Source: Orientallactaga sibirica
Lineage: Eukaryota > Chordata > Mammalia > Rodentia > Dipodidae
Direction: 5' to 3'
NCBI GenBank assembly: GCA_036365145.1
Contig: JAEOAD010002231.1
Coordinates: forward strand, 4,815,501-4,879,500
DNA length: 64,000 nt
Shown here one piece after another: positions 53,598 through 64,000 of the stretch (positions within the stretch are counted from its first letter, which is position 1; each line of letters begins with the position of its first letter). The notes below the pieces were generated by a model. That model ran no database searches, had not been told where the DNA came from, and saw nothing but the letters and a program-made list of their open reading frames with translations. The translations under genes and the position numbers were made by a program.

Positions 53598-55689
53598 TGT
53601 TTTAATGATGACTGTATCTGAGGACAGGAGGGATTTGTTAGATGGAAACATTATGATTCTAGATCTCACCATGTTCAAAAGCAAGTGCAAGTGGCCTATT
53701 TATTCGCAAATGTTCATTTACATTTAAGTACTACATCTATATATTTCATTTACACAGGATACCCCTGTGGTTAAAAGTGTTATGCTGGAGACCCTGGACT
53801 ATAATGGGTTTCTCATTAGGTTCTGTTGAATAGTGCTGTCTTCACTGTGAGACTCTTTGAAATTCCGTACTTGAAAATATTTCACATATACTTTGAGTCT
53901 CATAGTGTTCCTCACTCACTGTACTTGAGTCAACAGAATACACATGGTGTTTATCAGGATGCCATAAGAGAAACCTTCAAGTGTTAGCTGAGAGGAACAG
54001 TAGCACTATTTTATACAACTGTGTGATTGTTGGGCTGTTCCTTTTATATGGGGTTGAATCAACACCAAAGTGAGTTAAATGATGACAAAAATTTTAAGTA
54101 TGTTTTTAAAGCTCCAGAAAATGAAATATTCCACTTTTCAGTGCCATCTTCTCTCTGGTTTTGTGTTTTTTTTTTTTTTTTTTTTTTCTGACAAGTGATG
54201 AGCTTTCTGATGATTTCAAGGGGAAAGAGGAGAAAGGAAAGATTGGATAAAAGATTATTTCCATCTTTGAACCTGTATGTAATTCAGAAATTGTTTTTGT
54301 TCTCAGAGATTATGATGCTAAGTAATTCTGCCTATGTGTGTGAACATATATATTACATTGATATTAAATAGCAAAATAAAATAGATTTAAAAATTACCAG
54401 TAATAATATAATCAACATTATTAATCAGAAGAAGCAAACTCTACATGTTCTTATTTGCATTCATAAGGGAATTAAAATGCAATGCAACAGTCCAATTATG
54501 CATATCTTCTGAACATTAATATTCACCTTAAGTACTAATTCTCCATTCATATGAATAATTAAACCTGGCTTTAGTTAAGTTTTTAAAAGTACTTTTGAAA
54601 ACTCATTCATTTCTAAGGACTAAATACCCTTGATATATACTTTTTGATCCTGATTCCATGAGACTATTTTCTTTCATTTTTGTTGTTGTACATTATATAA
54701 ACTTGGATACTCAAAGTTTGTATTTCATGACTAGCTCAACTTTTATTGAACAATAGCAAAGTTAAAGTTCTGTCACAGCATAATTGGAAATCTTTAGCTA
54801 AAGATTGTATTAAAACTTTAAATTTTATCAATAAATAAAATGCTTCATTGGCTTGATTCCTACTTAGAAAAACCCCCTCTTCTTACGAGTAAGAAAATGC
54901 TTGAAATATTCTACCCTATATATCATACTTTTTAGAATGGTCATCTGATTTCCTTAGCTTCGTACATTTTCTCTGACTTGTGAGGAAAGCAAGAGGAAAG
55001 TCAAATAAATTATTTTCAGTGATAATCCAGGAAAAAAATGTTTTCAGGCATTTCAACAAGCACCTTGTTATTCAAAAGAAAATGATTTGCACTCTGAGTG
55101 TCTTTCTAAGTTCCTAATTTCTCTGCCCATCCTTATCATTGATTAATCTGTATATGTAGACCCTTGTCTTCCCTTTGGATAGCTATAGTGGCTGTTGTTC
55201 TGAAACTTGGCATCTCACCAAACACTCTGCTAGCACAAAACAAACATGGGGTACCTGTCTCTTTCACTGAGCTCTTGACAACTATTGCTTAAGACAAGTG
55301 TTTTCCAAAATTTAATGAGATAGTTACTAAAACAGCGTTGAGAGGTCAGCTGTCTTGTTTGGTTTTATGGAGATTTATTCATTAAGTAGAAGTAAGGTAT
55401 AGCCCTACAAGGCTGCTAACTAACTTTCCTAAGGCCTTGGCTATAAATCATTAAATTGTTTGGTTGCTAAATTTTTAGTGGCAATAACTATTTGAATATA
55501 AGCTACTAAAATCCAACCTCCTGATATATCACAATAAATCAGTAGAAACAGCCTTCCCAGAACTCAAAAAAGGGGACAAAATGTTCATGCTTTGGGGAGT
55601 CATAATAATACCTGAAAAATGCTGCAGAGAGAAAGATATATGCCCACATAGGGTGTTATGGGGTTTCTCCAAGTAGGAATTTTATGACA
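53598..55689. other. 2.1-kb repeat-free AT-rich block, possible conserved non-coding DNA
   Basis: The longest interval without recognised interspersed repeats. The only simple repeat is a T22 run at 54166-54187. 54340-54620 is dense in homeodomain/POU-type motifs, including the octamer ATTTGCAT (54453-54460), ATGCAATGCAAC and TAATTATGCATAT-like strings. No coding frame. Confidence 0.4.
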
Positions 55690-56040
55690 AGCATATTTAT
55701 TGCTATAGTGCAGACAATAAAGTGTTACCCAATGGCTCACGTGTTGAAAGCTTGATGCCTGGAATGTGGATTCAGTTATTAAGAAGTGACCTATCATCTA
55801 ACCAATATACTAATCCTTTGGTAAATTCATAAACTAATGGCTTTACCTTGGAAGTTATATGAATTAGAAGGTAGGGCCCAATTGGAGGATGTTGGTCATG
55901 AGGTACATGTCCTAGAAGGGCTCATCTTGCTTTTGGCCCCTTCCTACTCCCTTTTTATGCAACCATACCATTCCACTTACCTTCATCTATGTATTTTTCA
56001 GCCTTACCTCTGTTTGTTCTGCTAAGTGGTTTTCAAGGCA
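55690..56040 (+). mobile_element. Probable MaLR-type LTR
   Basis: AAGTGTTACCCAATGGCTCA, GTTGAAAGCTTGATGCCTGG, GAATTAGAAGGTAGGGCCCA, GGAGGATGTTGGTCATGAGG follow MaLR LTR order. The 3' part is weaker. Confidence 0.55.
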
Positions 56041-56689
56041 TCAAACTTTGTGCAGATATATCCAGTTACAGATTTTGTCAGTTGAATGTACTCCTGTTAT
56101 GTTTAGACACTTCAGGTAAATGTCTATCAATAACCATGTTCTCTATTTCCATAATATACTTTTAGGAATAAGAAAATAAGTCTTGCTTTTAGATAAGATG
56201 TAGATTATAAGATGTCTTCATATGATGTAGTGAAGAAGAGTAAGGATAACAAAAGTAGACTGTATTCCAAAGAGAAAAAGAGGAATAACATTATAAATGA
56301 CTATGGGAGTGAAAGAACCATGGAAAACTGTGGAGAAAAAGTACAATTCCATAAAAGAAGTATATGTCCCACCCTTGCTTTGCATGGCTCCCTAGTCATG
56401 GGAAAGAGAATAGAAACTTCATCCAAAAGGTAAATTGGGAGGGCCTGGCAAAAAAATAAAATGGTTGGCAGTTCTACCAAGAGGACACACTATAGTTCTT
56501 GTAAGCCATAATCAAGTTGCAGGGTTTATAGAGACAGTGACTCCTCTGGGATGATGGATCAGCAGTGGAGACCAGGTCCTTCTGGTCATATTCCAGGACT
56601 CAGGGACTGTTATCAGGTGCCTCCTTGGGAGAAAACCTATTGTTTAAAGTTGGGCTACCCTGGGGACCTGAGAACAAGGAACAAGGAAA
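56041..56689. other. Unique sequence, nothing recognised
   Basis: The plus-strand frame at 56212-56433 (73 codons, Lys/Ser-rich) has no recognisable domain. Confidence 0.5.
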
Positions 56690-57139
56690 ATTTCATCATA
56701 GCTGAATAAATTCCATTGGGCATATGTACCACATTTTCATTATTCATTAACCAATAGACATTTAAGCTGGTTCCATTTCCTATCAATTGTGAATAGAACA
56801 AGAGAGAAAATGGAGGTAAAAGTCTCTCTATAGTGGGAATATATACTAGAGTACCTTAAGAATATGCCCAGGAGTACCAAAACTGAGTCATATGATAGAT
56901 CTACTTTTAGTTGTTCGAGGATCCTATACACTGATTTCCAAGGGTGCAGCTGTTTATACTCCCACCAATGCTGAATAAGAGTTCCCTTTTCCCCACATCC
57001 TACCCATCATTTGTTATTTGTTTTTTTGATGCTAGCCATTTTGACTGGGATAATATGGAATCTCAAAGTGGTTTTAAATCACATTTCACAGGTGCCAAAT
57101 GTTCTTGACTTATGAAATATTTATTAACTATTTGTATTT

Positions 57140-57460
57140 CTTCATTTGTGTGTGTGTGTGTGTGTGTGTGCACGCACGCGCAGGCACCACAGAACATATT
57201 CAGAGGCCAGAGGACAAGAATCAAGTATCAGTCTATGTTTTCCATCTCATTTGAGGCTTGCTATCTTTTTGTTCAACACCATTTGCATGGCTAGCTTGTC
57301 TGTAAGCTTTTAGAAAATTATCTTGTCTCCGCTTCCCCATTTCACTATAGGTATGCTCGGATGATGCAATTTCCAACTTTTGTGTGGGGTTTGGGATCTG
57401 AACTCAGGTACTCACACACCAGAGTAAGAAGCACTTTATCCATTGTTCCATCTTCCTAGC
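57140..57460 (-). mobile_element. tRNA-derived B2/B3-like rodent SINE, with (TG)n tail
   Basis: (TG)n at 57147-57170 and CACGCACGCG, then GGCCAGAGGACAAGAATCAA, GGGATCTGAACTCAGGTACT and an end near CCATCTTCCTAGCA. This is the reverse complement of an older rodent head-type SINE different from the abundant one here. Confidence 0.6.
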
Positions 57461-57927
57461 AGATTCTTTTCCCATTCTTCCCAAGACTGCTATATCACTC
57501 AAAGGACAATTATAGAAGCTTTCTTTATGTCATGAGGTCTCATCTGTTGATATTTAGCTTTATTTCTTGGGTGAATGGAGTCCTATTCAGAAAGTCCTTG
57601 CTTATGCCTTCATCTTGAAGTATACTCTCTAATTTTTTCTCTAGCCATTTCCATGTCTAGTATTACATAGAGGTCCTTGATCCATTTGGAACTGAATTTT
57701 ATTCAGGGTGAGAGATAAGGGTCTACTTTCATTCTTCTACATGTAGAAATCCAGCTTTACAAGAACCATTTTTTGAAGATACTAATTTTTCTTTATTGAG
57801 TATTTTTGGCATCTTGGTCAAAAATCATGGGGCTGTTATTACATATACCTATTCCTGGGTTTTATTCTTATTCCATTGGTCTATATGTATGTTTTGTGCC
57901 AATGCAATGTTGTTTTGATTATTGTAT

Positions 57928-58247
57928 GTTGTAGTTACCTCCTTGTTCATGGGATAAATATCCAACCAGAATCAGCTTATGGGAGGAAAGGATTTATTTC
58001 AGGCTTAAAGATTCCAGGGGAAGCTTCTTAATGGCAGAAGCTGACTCACACATCCATTACATAGAGAAAAAAAAGTGAGTAGCAGAGTTCAAGCTATCTC
58101 TGGACACATCTTAGGGCTAATCTCCATTCTAAAGCCTGCCTGGAGTGACACACCTTCAACAGCAGGGCTTTACCTGCTAGAGACTAAAGTAGTAAGTTTA
58201 ATCTTAATTAAAAATATCTGAGGGTATGGGGTCATTTCCATTCAAAC
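57928..58247 (-). mobile_element. Probable MaLR-type LTR nested in L1
   Basis: ACCTCCTTGTTCATGGGATA, GAGGAAAGGATTTATTTCAG, TCCAGGGGAAGCTTCTTAAT and CTCCATTCTAAAGCCTGCC. Same block order as 3305-3655 in its first half. Confidence 0.5.
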
Positions 58248-58559
58248 AACCACACTATGGTTCTATAGTATCTTGATACTTAGGGCATTATTCATTTACT
58301 CAGACTTGTTATGTGGCTGTTGTGGCAATTTTGTTGTAGTAATATATATTTTAAGATTGTATTTATGTGTGTTGCAGAAAACCTTTTCCCTGGGGAGACA
58401 TGGACACATGTCTATTCACCTAGGATAAGGTGCAGGTGACCCAAGTATGATTATATAAAAACTAGTTTTGGTGATCCAATGATCAAGATACCAAACTTTA
58501 AAATTCATGGATAAAAGATAGCACTGATAGCCCATCCAGTGCTACAAAGTGCTACATGA

Positions 58560-58935
58560 GGGGAAAGTGGCCAACAACCAGGAAAACATCCAACAAAACT
58601 ACAAAAGTTAACAAACTTATATCAGTAATAATACTAAGCATATATGGTTTTAACTTTCCATAACAAACACTGACTAGTTTATTGGATTAAAAAATAAGAA
58701 GTAATGATCTTTATCACCAGGAATCATAGTTTAAATGACAAAAATACATAGCAAAAAATGTCTGTTTATAAGGCATTGGAGGTTGGAATAAGTCAGCATT
58801 GTTATTGTGACATAAGATAATATAGATTTCAAACTAAAATGACCAGAATTAAAGTTCATTTTACAGGGAACAACCCACTGATAATATAGAAATATTTTAA
58901 ATATATTTGAACTGAACTTTAGTGTTTCTTTTTTT
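58560..58935 (+). mobile_element. L1 LINE ORF2 remnant (endonuclease to RT region), plus
   Basis: AATACTAAGCATATATGGTT, TTATTGGATTAAAAAATAAG, AGTCAGCATTGTTATTGTGA and TAGATTTCAAACTAAAATGACC resemble the L1 ORF2 blocks encoding 'DWLIGLKNK...GISILISDKVDFKPK'. Heavily decayed. Confidence 0.6.
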
Positions 58936-59908
58936 TTTTAATTTGAGCAAAGTTTAAAAAAAGGACTATTTACTGGGGGTGAGGAAAGGACATAATGATA
59001 ACATACTGGAGGGTCTTTTTTTCCTTAAGTTAGAACCATTGCCAATATCTCTTTCAAACTCAAGGGGAAACTGGAAAGCCACTAAGTTTTGGATGTGATC
59101 AGCTTTCAGGGCAGCCACCATCTGGGAGAAAGATACCACAAACAGGTGACATTCAGAGAATTAGTGCTGGGTATTTTTAATGGCAATACAGAGAGTCAAT
59201 GATTGCCTCATTGTTCTCCATAGTCACAATATGTACACACACACGCACACGCACACACACACTCTTAAATTCTCTTGAAATGGATGCTATGATTGCCATT
59301 TTATTTTTTTCTTTTTTACAAACCTAAAGCCTAACTGCTGCTCTTCCTGTAAGTCTGGCCTTAGGTGTCCACTATGTAAGAATATCTATGTTCCTAGAGT
59401 GGGGACTACGCAGTGCTACTGAATATAAGAGACAAGGTATTTCACTCACAGGTTGTTATGATACAGAATTAATGATTGTGTGATTGATTGTGTATGACTT
59501 TTGCAAACACAGACTTCCATGAAGCTGAAGAGGAAGTTGAAGTGGTTCACTTCAGGTCATACAAGCAGGTCATCTCCAAAAAGGTTATATTTGTCTTTAG
59601 ATCTGAATAATCCATAGGAGACTAAATCCCAATGCATGGTGGAGGATGATCATTTTAGGTCAAGAGAAGAACAAGGGGAGGCCAAACTGGAGGGGCAAAA
59701 TTCTCAGTTGACTCAGAACATAAAGCACCAGGGAAATTTTGACAGAAGGCAACATGGTATCAAATCAGGCAGGAGCCAAGAAGATGATATGTTACTTTGT
59801 AGGTCCTAGAAGAGTTGGTGTCTTATTCAAAATGCAGCAGAAGTTGTATACCTGCAAGAGTACTCCAAATCTGAGAATAGAATGAACTACATACAATTAA
59901 AACATTCT
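58936..59908. other. Unique sequence, nothing recognised
   Basis: Contains a CA/CACG tract at 59233-59263. No gene or repeat family recognised. Confidence 0.5.
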
Positions 59909-59909
59909 C

Positions 59910-60114
59910 GGGCTGGAGAAATGGCTTGGTGGTTAAGGTGCCTGCCTGCCAAGCCTAAGAACCCCAGTTCCAATCTCCAGGTTCCATGTTTAGCCAGACG
60001 CAAAAAGTGACACCCACAAGGGGGTGCATGTATCTGGAGTTCGTTCACAGCAGCTGAGAGGCCGCTGGCATGCCCATTCTCTTTCTCTCTCTCTCTCTCA
60101 AAAAAAAAAAAAAA
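59910..60114 (+). mobile_element. tRNA-derived SINE, short CpG-poor version of the long-middle subtype
   Basis: GGGCTGGAGAAATGGCTTGG, TTCCAATCTCCAGGTTCC, TTAGCCAGACGCAAAAAG, then GTTCGTTCACAGCAGCTGAG (shared with 49168-49438), a CT tract and an A15 tail. Confidence 0.93.
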
Positions 60115-60194
60115 TCTCCTGTATTTATTGGCTATCTGAACGCTTTCTTTTGAGAACTATTTGTTCTAATTATTTCTTTTTTCCTCTTTTTTAC

Positions 60195-60449
60195 ATTTAT
60201 TATTATTATTAACAATATATTTTGTATGGATACATCATGTGTTAGTACCCTCCTTTATCTTGTCCCTATACCTATTCTGTTGGGAATGCTCCTCAATAGG
60301 GTTGCAGGTATTCCCTATAGGGTTGAGGTTTATGTGTTGTGGGAACAGTAGTCAGTTACATTTTGGGTGAGGGAATGCCACTGGGCATGATGTCTCAACC
60401 TATGGCTCTTACAATCTTTCTGCCCCCTCTTCTGCAAAATTCTCTGAGC
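60195..60449 (-). mobile_element. L1 LINE 3' end, left part of an interrupted copy
   Basis: TTATTATTATTATTAACAAT tail, then minus-strand L1 3' UTR to AAAATTCTCTGAGC, equivalent to reference positions about 1590 down to 1385. The same element resumes at 61223. Confidence 0.85.
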
Positions 60450-61222
60450 TGAAGGCTTCCATTCAATATGGTGTCCCTGTAAACATACCTCACCTGGTGT
60501 GAAAGGAAAATACTAGCATGGGGTTAACTTTCACAATGAGCTGTTGATCAGAGACCTACAAGGTTTCCCAAAAAAGACAGATTTCTGTCAGAATTCTTGG
60601 TAATCCACCAGAGGTTAATGGTAAGACCCTACTGCTAAAGGATATCATATGCTGTTGGGACAAAACATGGAGTGACCTGGTTGGAATCTGGAAGAGGGTC
60701 AGTCCCCAGACAGTTAGATTGTATAGTGCCATACAAGGGTGCTTCACAAGCAACGGGGGGAAAATGGCCAACATCTGTCCAAACAACTCACAGTCTAAGC
60801 TACTCAGCAGTAAACAACCTGACGTGATACTCAAACAAGTGCAATAGTGGCACACAGCCATGGTGAGTAACCAACTGTTCTTGATTTGGCTAATAGATCC
60901 ACTCAGTGGAATGGAACTCATAGCTGGAACTGGGAAATAAGTCAAAACCATATACAAAAAATGAGCTCATTTTCCAGTATCAAGCTCCCACCAAATGTGG
61001 GCTAGAAGAGGGCCTACACATACAAAATTCTCTCTAAAATAACTATGGTCATTCCATCTATCTGGTACTAACTTCTCTCTCTATTGGAGAATTTGCTTCT
61101 CTTTTTCAGATGGATGATGAACCTGAAGGGGGGTGGGGATCAGCCTATTGCACCTCATCAGGGCCCCAGCTGAAACCATAGAGTAATGTGGGAAAAGGGC
61201 AAGAGTACAGCTTTCTTGGTGA
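60450..61222 (+). mobile_element. L1 3' UTR piece inserted inverted, lacking its own 3' end
   Basis: From about 60510, plus-strand L1 3' UTR equivalent to reference positions about 545-1240, with no polyA end. The first ~60 bases are not clearly L1. TCTCTGAGC lies at both boundaries (60441-60449 and 61223-61231). Confidence 0.85.
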
Positions 61223-62787
61223 TCTCTGAGCCATGGTGAGTTTTAAGTCTACTTCAGTGATGAGTTCTTAGGAGCCCCTGGATCTCTGCCTTAGTAGGTG
61301 TTGAGTGTCCTCAGTGTCCTTCACCTGGCACTGATTATCAGGTTCACCATGGAAGTAGCACTCTTTCTCATTTCCCCAATTTCTTTTTGGTTTCAGCTGT
61401 GGCTTGGCTGAAGTGCCAGGGGTAGTTTATCTCCTCCAGTCTGACTACCTTCTAAAAAGGAAGAACATATTCTCCAATAGAGAGTGAAGTGAGCATAGTT
61501 CAAATGGAATAAACATTATTAATTTAGGGAGAATTTGATGTATGTAAATTTTCTTTTAGCCAAAGACTAGTGAGAGCTTGACAATGGAGAACATAATCTT
61601 TGTCTCCATAGGATTCTAATCAAGTTCCCAATTCCAGATATGGGCTCTTTTACACTGAGCAGATCTCTTAGCCAATCAGAAAGCTTTTGGTTACCCACTG
61701 AGGCTGTGTGCCACTATTGTACTGGTGTATACATCATGTCAGAGTGTTTGCTTCTGAGTAGCTGAGACCTCTGGTTGCTCAAACCATTGTTGGTCTCTTT
61801 CCCCCAGTAGCTCATGTAGTGATTTCTACCACTAGACTGGCTGTCTGGGGACTGGCTTTCTTCTGAATTCTAGTCAGGTCTCTCCATGCTCTTTGTCAGC
61901 AGCATATGGTGTCTTCAGTAATAGGGTCATAGCTTTTGCCTCAGGCAGGTAATCAGTTGCTCTGACAAAAAAGCTGTCTTGATTTGGGGAACACATAGGT
62001 CTCTCAGATAAACAGCTCAATGTGGGTAGCAAACAATTTTTGGTACTGGGAGTTACAGGTCAGAGACAGAAAAAAAAAAGTTTTCTTTTAAGCTTAGCCT
62101 TCATCCCATTCTTACAAGAGCCCTACTTTTCAGGTGCCCCCCTTATTCCTTTTGATGGTTATATCTTTTAGGCTATCTCCAAGGATAAAGGTTTCTATGG
62201 TATCAGCTCATTTTGGATTTGATTTTGTGTTTGTTTATTCTCCTCCCCTCCTCCTCCCCCCAAGCCCTTTCATACATGTTGTTTGGGCCTTGGGTTGCCT
62301 ATCAGGTACATCAGCAACTCGAGCAGGTCCAGGTTACGAATAGCAGATAAGTGACACTATGCAGCATTTGTCTTTCTGTGATTGTGTGAGTTCTGTGAGC
62401 ATGATTGGTTCCAAGTCTGCCCAATTTTCTACAAATTTCATTATATCATTTTTTCTTATTGCTGAGTAGAATTCCATTGTGCAAATGTACCACAATTTTG
62501 TTATCCATTCACCCAATGATGGGCATCAGGGTTGAATCCAGTTCTTAGCTATGAAGAATTGAGCAGCTATAAACATGGTTCAGCAAATGTCTCTCTATTG
62601 ATGCATGGAGAATTTAGCATAAATGCCCAGGAAGGGAATAACTGGGTCTCTTGGTAACTCTATGTTCATCCTTTTCAGCAATCTCAAATTGATTTTCATA
62701 GTGGTTGCACAAGTTTCCATTCCCACCAACAATGAATGAGAGTTCCTCTTTCCCCACATCCTTGCCAACTTTTGTCATTGTTAGATG
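61223..62787 (-). mobile_element. L1 LINE, 3' UTR and ORF2 C-terminus, right part of an interrupted copy
   Basis: Resumes minus-strand L1 at reference position about 1385 and runs through the 3' UTR into ORF2. It ends by 5' truncation near 62787, where another L1 begins. Confidence 0.88.
62334..62787 (-). pseudogene. L1 ORF2 C-terminal remnant
   Basis: Contains MGEWITKLWYICTMEFYSAI, RKNDIMKFVENWADLE and LTELTQSQKDKCCIVSLIC in one frame. Upstream, VGGNGNLCNHYEN-type L1 ORF2 sequence lies in a piece carrying stops. Truncated and non-functional. Confidence 0.88.
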
Positions 62788-63640
62788 TTTTATTTTCATT
62801 ATTTATTTATTTATTTATTTTAGATATGGACATACTTAGTATTTAAACAACACGTGTTGGTACCATATTTTCCCTCTCCCTGCTCCTTTTCCAAAGAGGC
62901 CCTCCTCGTTGGGGATGCAGGTCAACCCCAAGGGGATTGTGGGTCATGCACTATGGGGGCAGCAGTCAGTTATGGGGGAGAGGCAATCTCTCTGTGCATA
63001 CTGTCCCAACATGTGGCTCTAACAATCTTTTTGTGCCCTCTTCCACAAAATTCCCTGAGCCATGTTGGGTCCATTTTAAGTCTACTTCAGTAATGGGCTC
63101 TTAGGAGCCTCTGGGTCTATAATTTGGTAGTTGGTGAATGTCTTCAATGTCTATCTCCTTCACCCTAGAGCTGATTATCAGCTTCAGTATGGAAGCAGCA
63201 ATATTGTTCATTTCTCCAGTTCCTCTGTGGTTTCAGCTGGGGCCAGGGTGAAGTGTGCTGAGTTGTTTATCTCCTCAGGTCTGGCTCCCATCTAACAGAA
63301 ATTGAAGTCAGCACCAGTTAAATGGGATAACTATTATTAATTTGTACATAATTTAAATTGTGTAGACCCACTTGTAGCCCAAGATTAGTGGGAGCTTGAC
63401 AATGGAAAGCAAACTCATTATCTGGATATGATTCTGAGTTGTTTCCCAGTTCCAGATATGGTTTCCTTTCCACTGAGCAGATCCATTAGCCAATCCAAGA
63501 GCAGCTGGTTACCCACCATGGCTGTGTGTCACTATTGTGTTTGTGTGAACATCACATCAGGTTGTTTGCTTCTGAGTAGCTTAGACTTTGAGTTTGTCAG
63601 ACAGATATTGGCCACTTTCCCCTGGTAGCTTTATACATAG
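62788..63640 (-). mobile_element. L1 LINE 3' UTR
   Basis: TTATTTATTTATTTATTTTA tail, then minus-strand L1 3' UTR through the same blocks as the other copies, up to CACTTTCCCCTGGTAGC. It then switches directly into ORF2 sequence. Confidence 0.88.
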
Positions 63641-64000
63641 CCTTTACTGTGTTGCAATATAAACCCTCCATGCCTATTCTTTCCAGCATTTTGATCATGA
63701 GTGGTGTTATATTTTGTCAAAGGCCTTCTCTGCATAAATTGAGATGACCATGTGATTCTTATGGTTAATTTTATTTTCGTGGTATAATATGTTGTCTGAT
63801 TTCCATATGTTGAACCATTCCTTCATCCCTGGGATAAAGCCTACTTGGTCAAGGTAGATAATGCTTTTGATGTGTTGTTGAATTCAGTTTGCAAGTATTT
63901 TGTTCAGGATCTTTACATTTAAGTTCATCTGGATATAGGCTTATAGTTTTCTGTCTTTTTGCACTTCTGTCTAGTTTTTGTATTATGATGATGCTAGCTT
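63641..64000 (-). pseudogene. L1 ORF2 reverse-transcriptase-region remnant, runs off the window
   Basis: Plus-strand readings TTGTCAAAGGCCTTCTCTGC, TGTTGAACCATTCCTTCATC, CTGGGATAAAGCCTACTTGG and GATGTGTTGTTGAATTCAG are the minus strand of the central ORF2 RT region. The C-terminal half of ORF2 is missing between this and the 3' UTR at 62788-63640. The frame on the minus strand is broken. Confidence 0.85.

Larger units (their letters stand above)
56690..58345 (-). mobile_element. Old L1 LINE ORF2 region, interrupted by a SINE and an LTR
   Basis: Plus-strand readings TACCACATTTTCATTATTCA, TACTCCCACCAATGCTGAAT, TCCTTGATCCATTTGGAACT and CATTCTTCTACATGTAGAAA, then GGTCAAAAATCATGGGGC and TTCCATTGGTCTATATGTAT are successive blocks of L1 ORF2 on the minus strand. 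Insertions at 57140-57460 and 57928-58247 break it. All frames are degraded. Confidence 0.8.

Noticed and set aside
60556..60957. 133-codon minus-strand frame
   Set aside because: Antisense of L1 3' UTR. The same peptide-like strings appear at 37247 and 63428 because the L1 UTR repeats.
1..64000. CRISPR array, operons, bacterial promoters or riboswitches
   Set aside because: The sequence is mammalian. No regularly spaced direct repeats of that kind and no prokaryotic gene organisation.

Overview
This is a mammalian, almost certainly rodent, stretch of intergenic or intronic DNA. It is AT-rich and CpG-poor, and I recognise no functional protein-coding gene, rRNA or tRNA gene. The rodent assignment rests on numerous 7SL-derived B1-like monomer SINEs, a very abundant tRNA-derived SINE with clear Pol III A and B boxes (TGGCTTAGCGG and GGTTCGATTCC-type), many ERVL-MaLR-type LTRs, and several 5'-truncated L1 elements of one lineage. 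The combination of that tRNA-derived SINE and that B1 form looks most like a jerboa/jumping-mouse-type (dipodoid) rodent. This is recognition from memory, not a search. Mobile-element family names below are likewise pattern-based; RepeatMasker would refine them.

Layout. 1-1592 is a head-to-head pair of L1 3' regions. 1.6-12 kb is mostly unique sequence with scattered MaLR LTRs, MIR fragments and SINEs. 12-19.6 kb holds a triple SINE pile-up, a decayed L2, a CA microsatellite and an older L1. 20-25.7 kb is rich in MaLR LTRs and an ancient mammalian repeat, and contains a perfect 17-bp-arm hairpin. 25.7-32.5 kb has more LTRs, several nested, plus long unique intervals. 32.5-39.1 kb is an L1 cluster: a twin-primed insertion with perfect target-site duplications inside an old LTR, a second inverted/direct L1 composite, and a simple 5'-truncated L1. 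39.1-56.7 kb alternates unique sequence and SINEs, including the cleanest repeat-free stretch (53.6-55.7 kb). 56.7-58.9 kb is an old, interrupted L1. 60.2-64 kb is a further L1 cluster running off the right edge, including an L1 that carries an inverted internal L1 piece bounded by a 9-bp duplication.

Nothing here works together as a pathway. The open frames are chance ORFs or L1 ORF2 remnants. The parts most worth testing are the candidate splice-site-bounded segments (minus strand near 10.5-10.7 kb, plus strand near 26.25-26.34 kb), a ~30-bp periodic motif array near 11.7-11.85 kb, the 20.99-21.03 kb hairpin, CpG-enriched unique islands, and several mechanistic signatures of unusual retrotransposition. 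I do not see a convincing new biological system.
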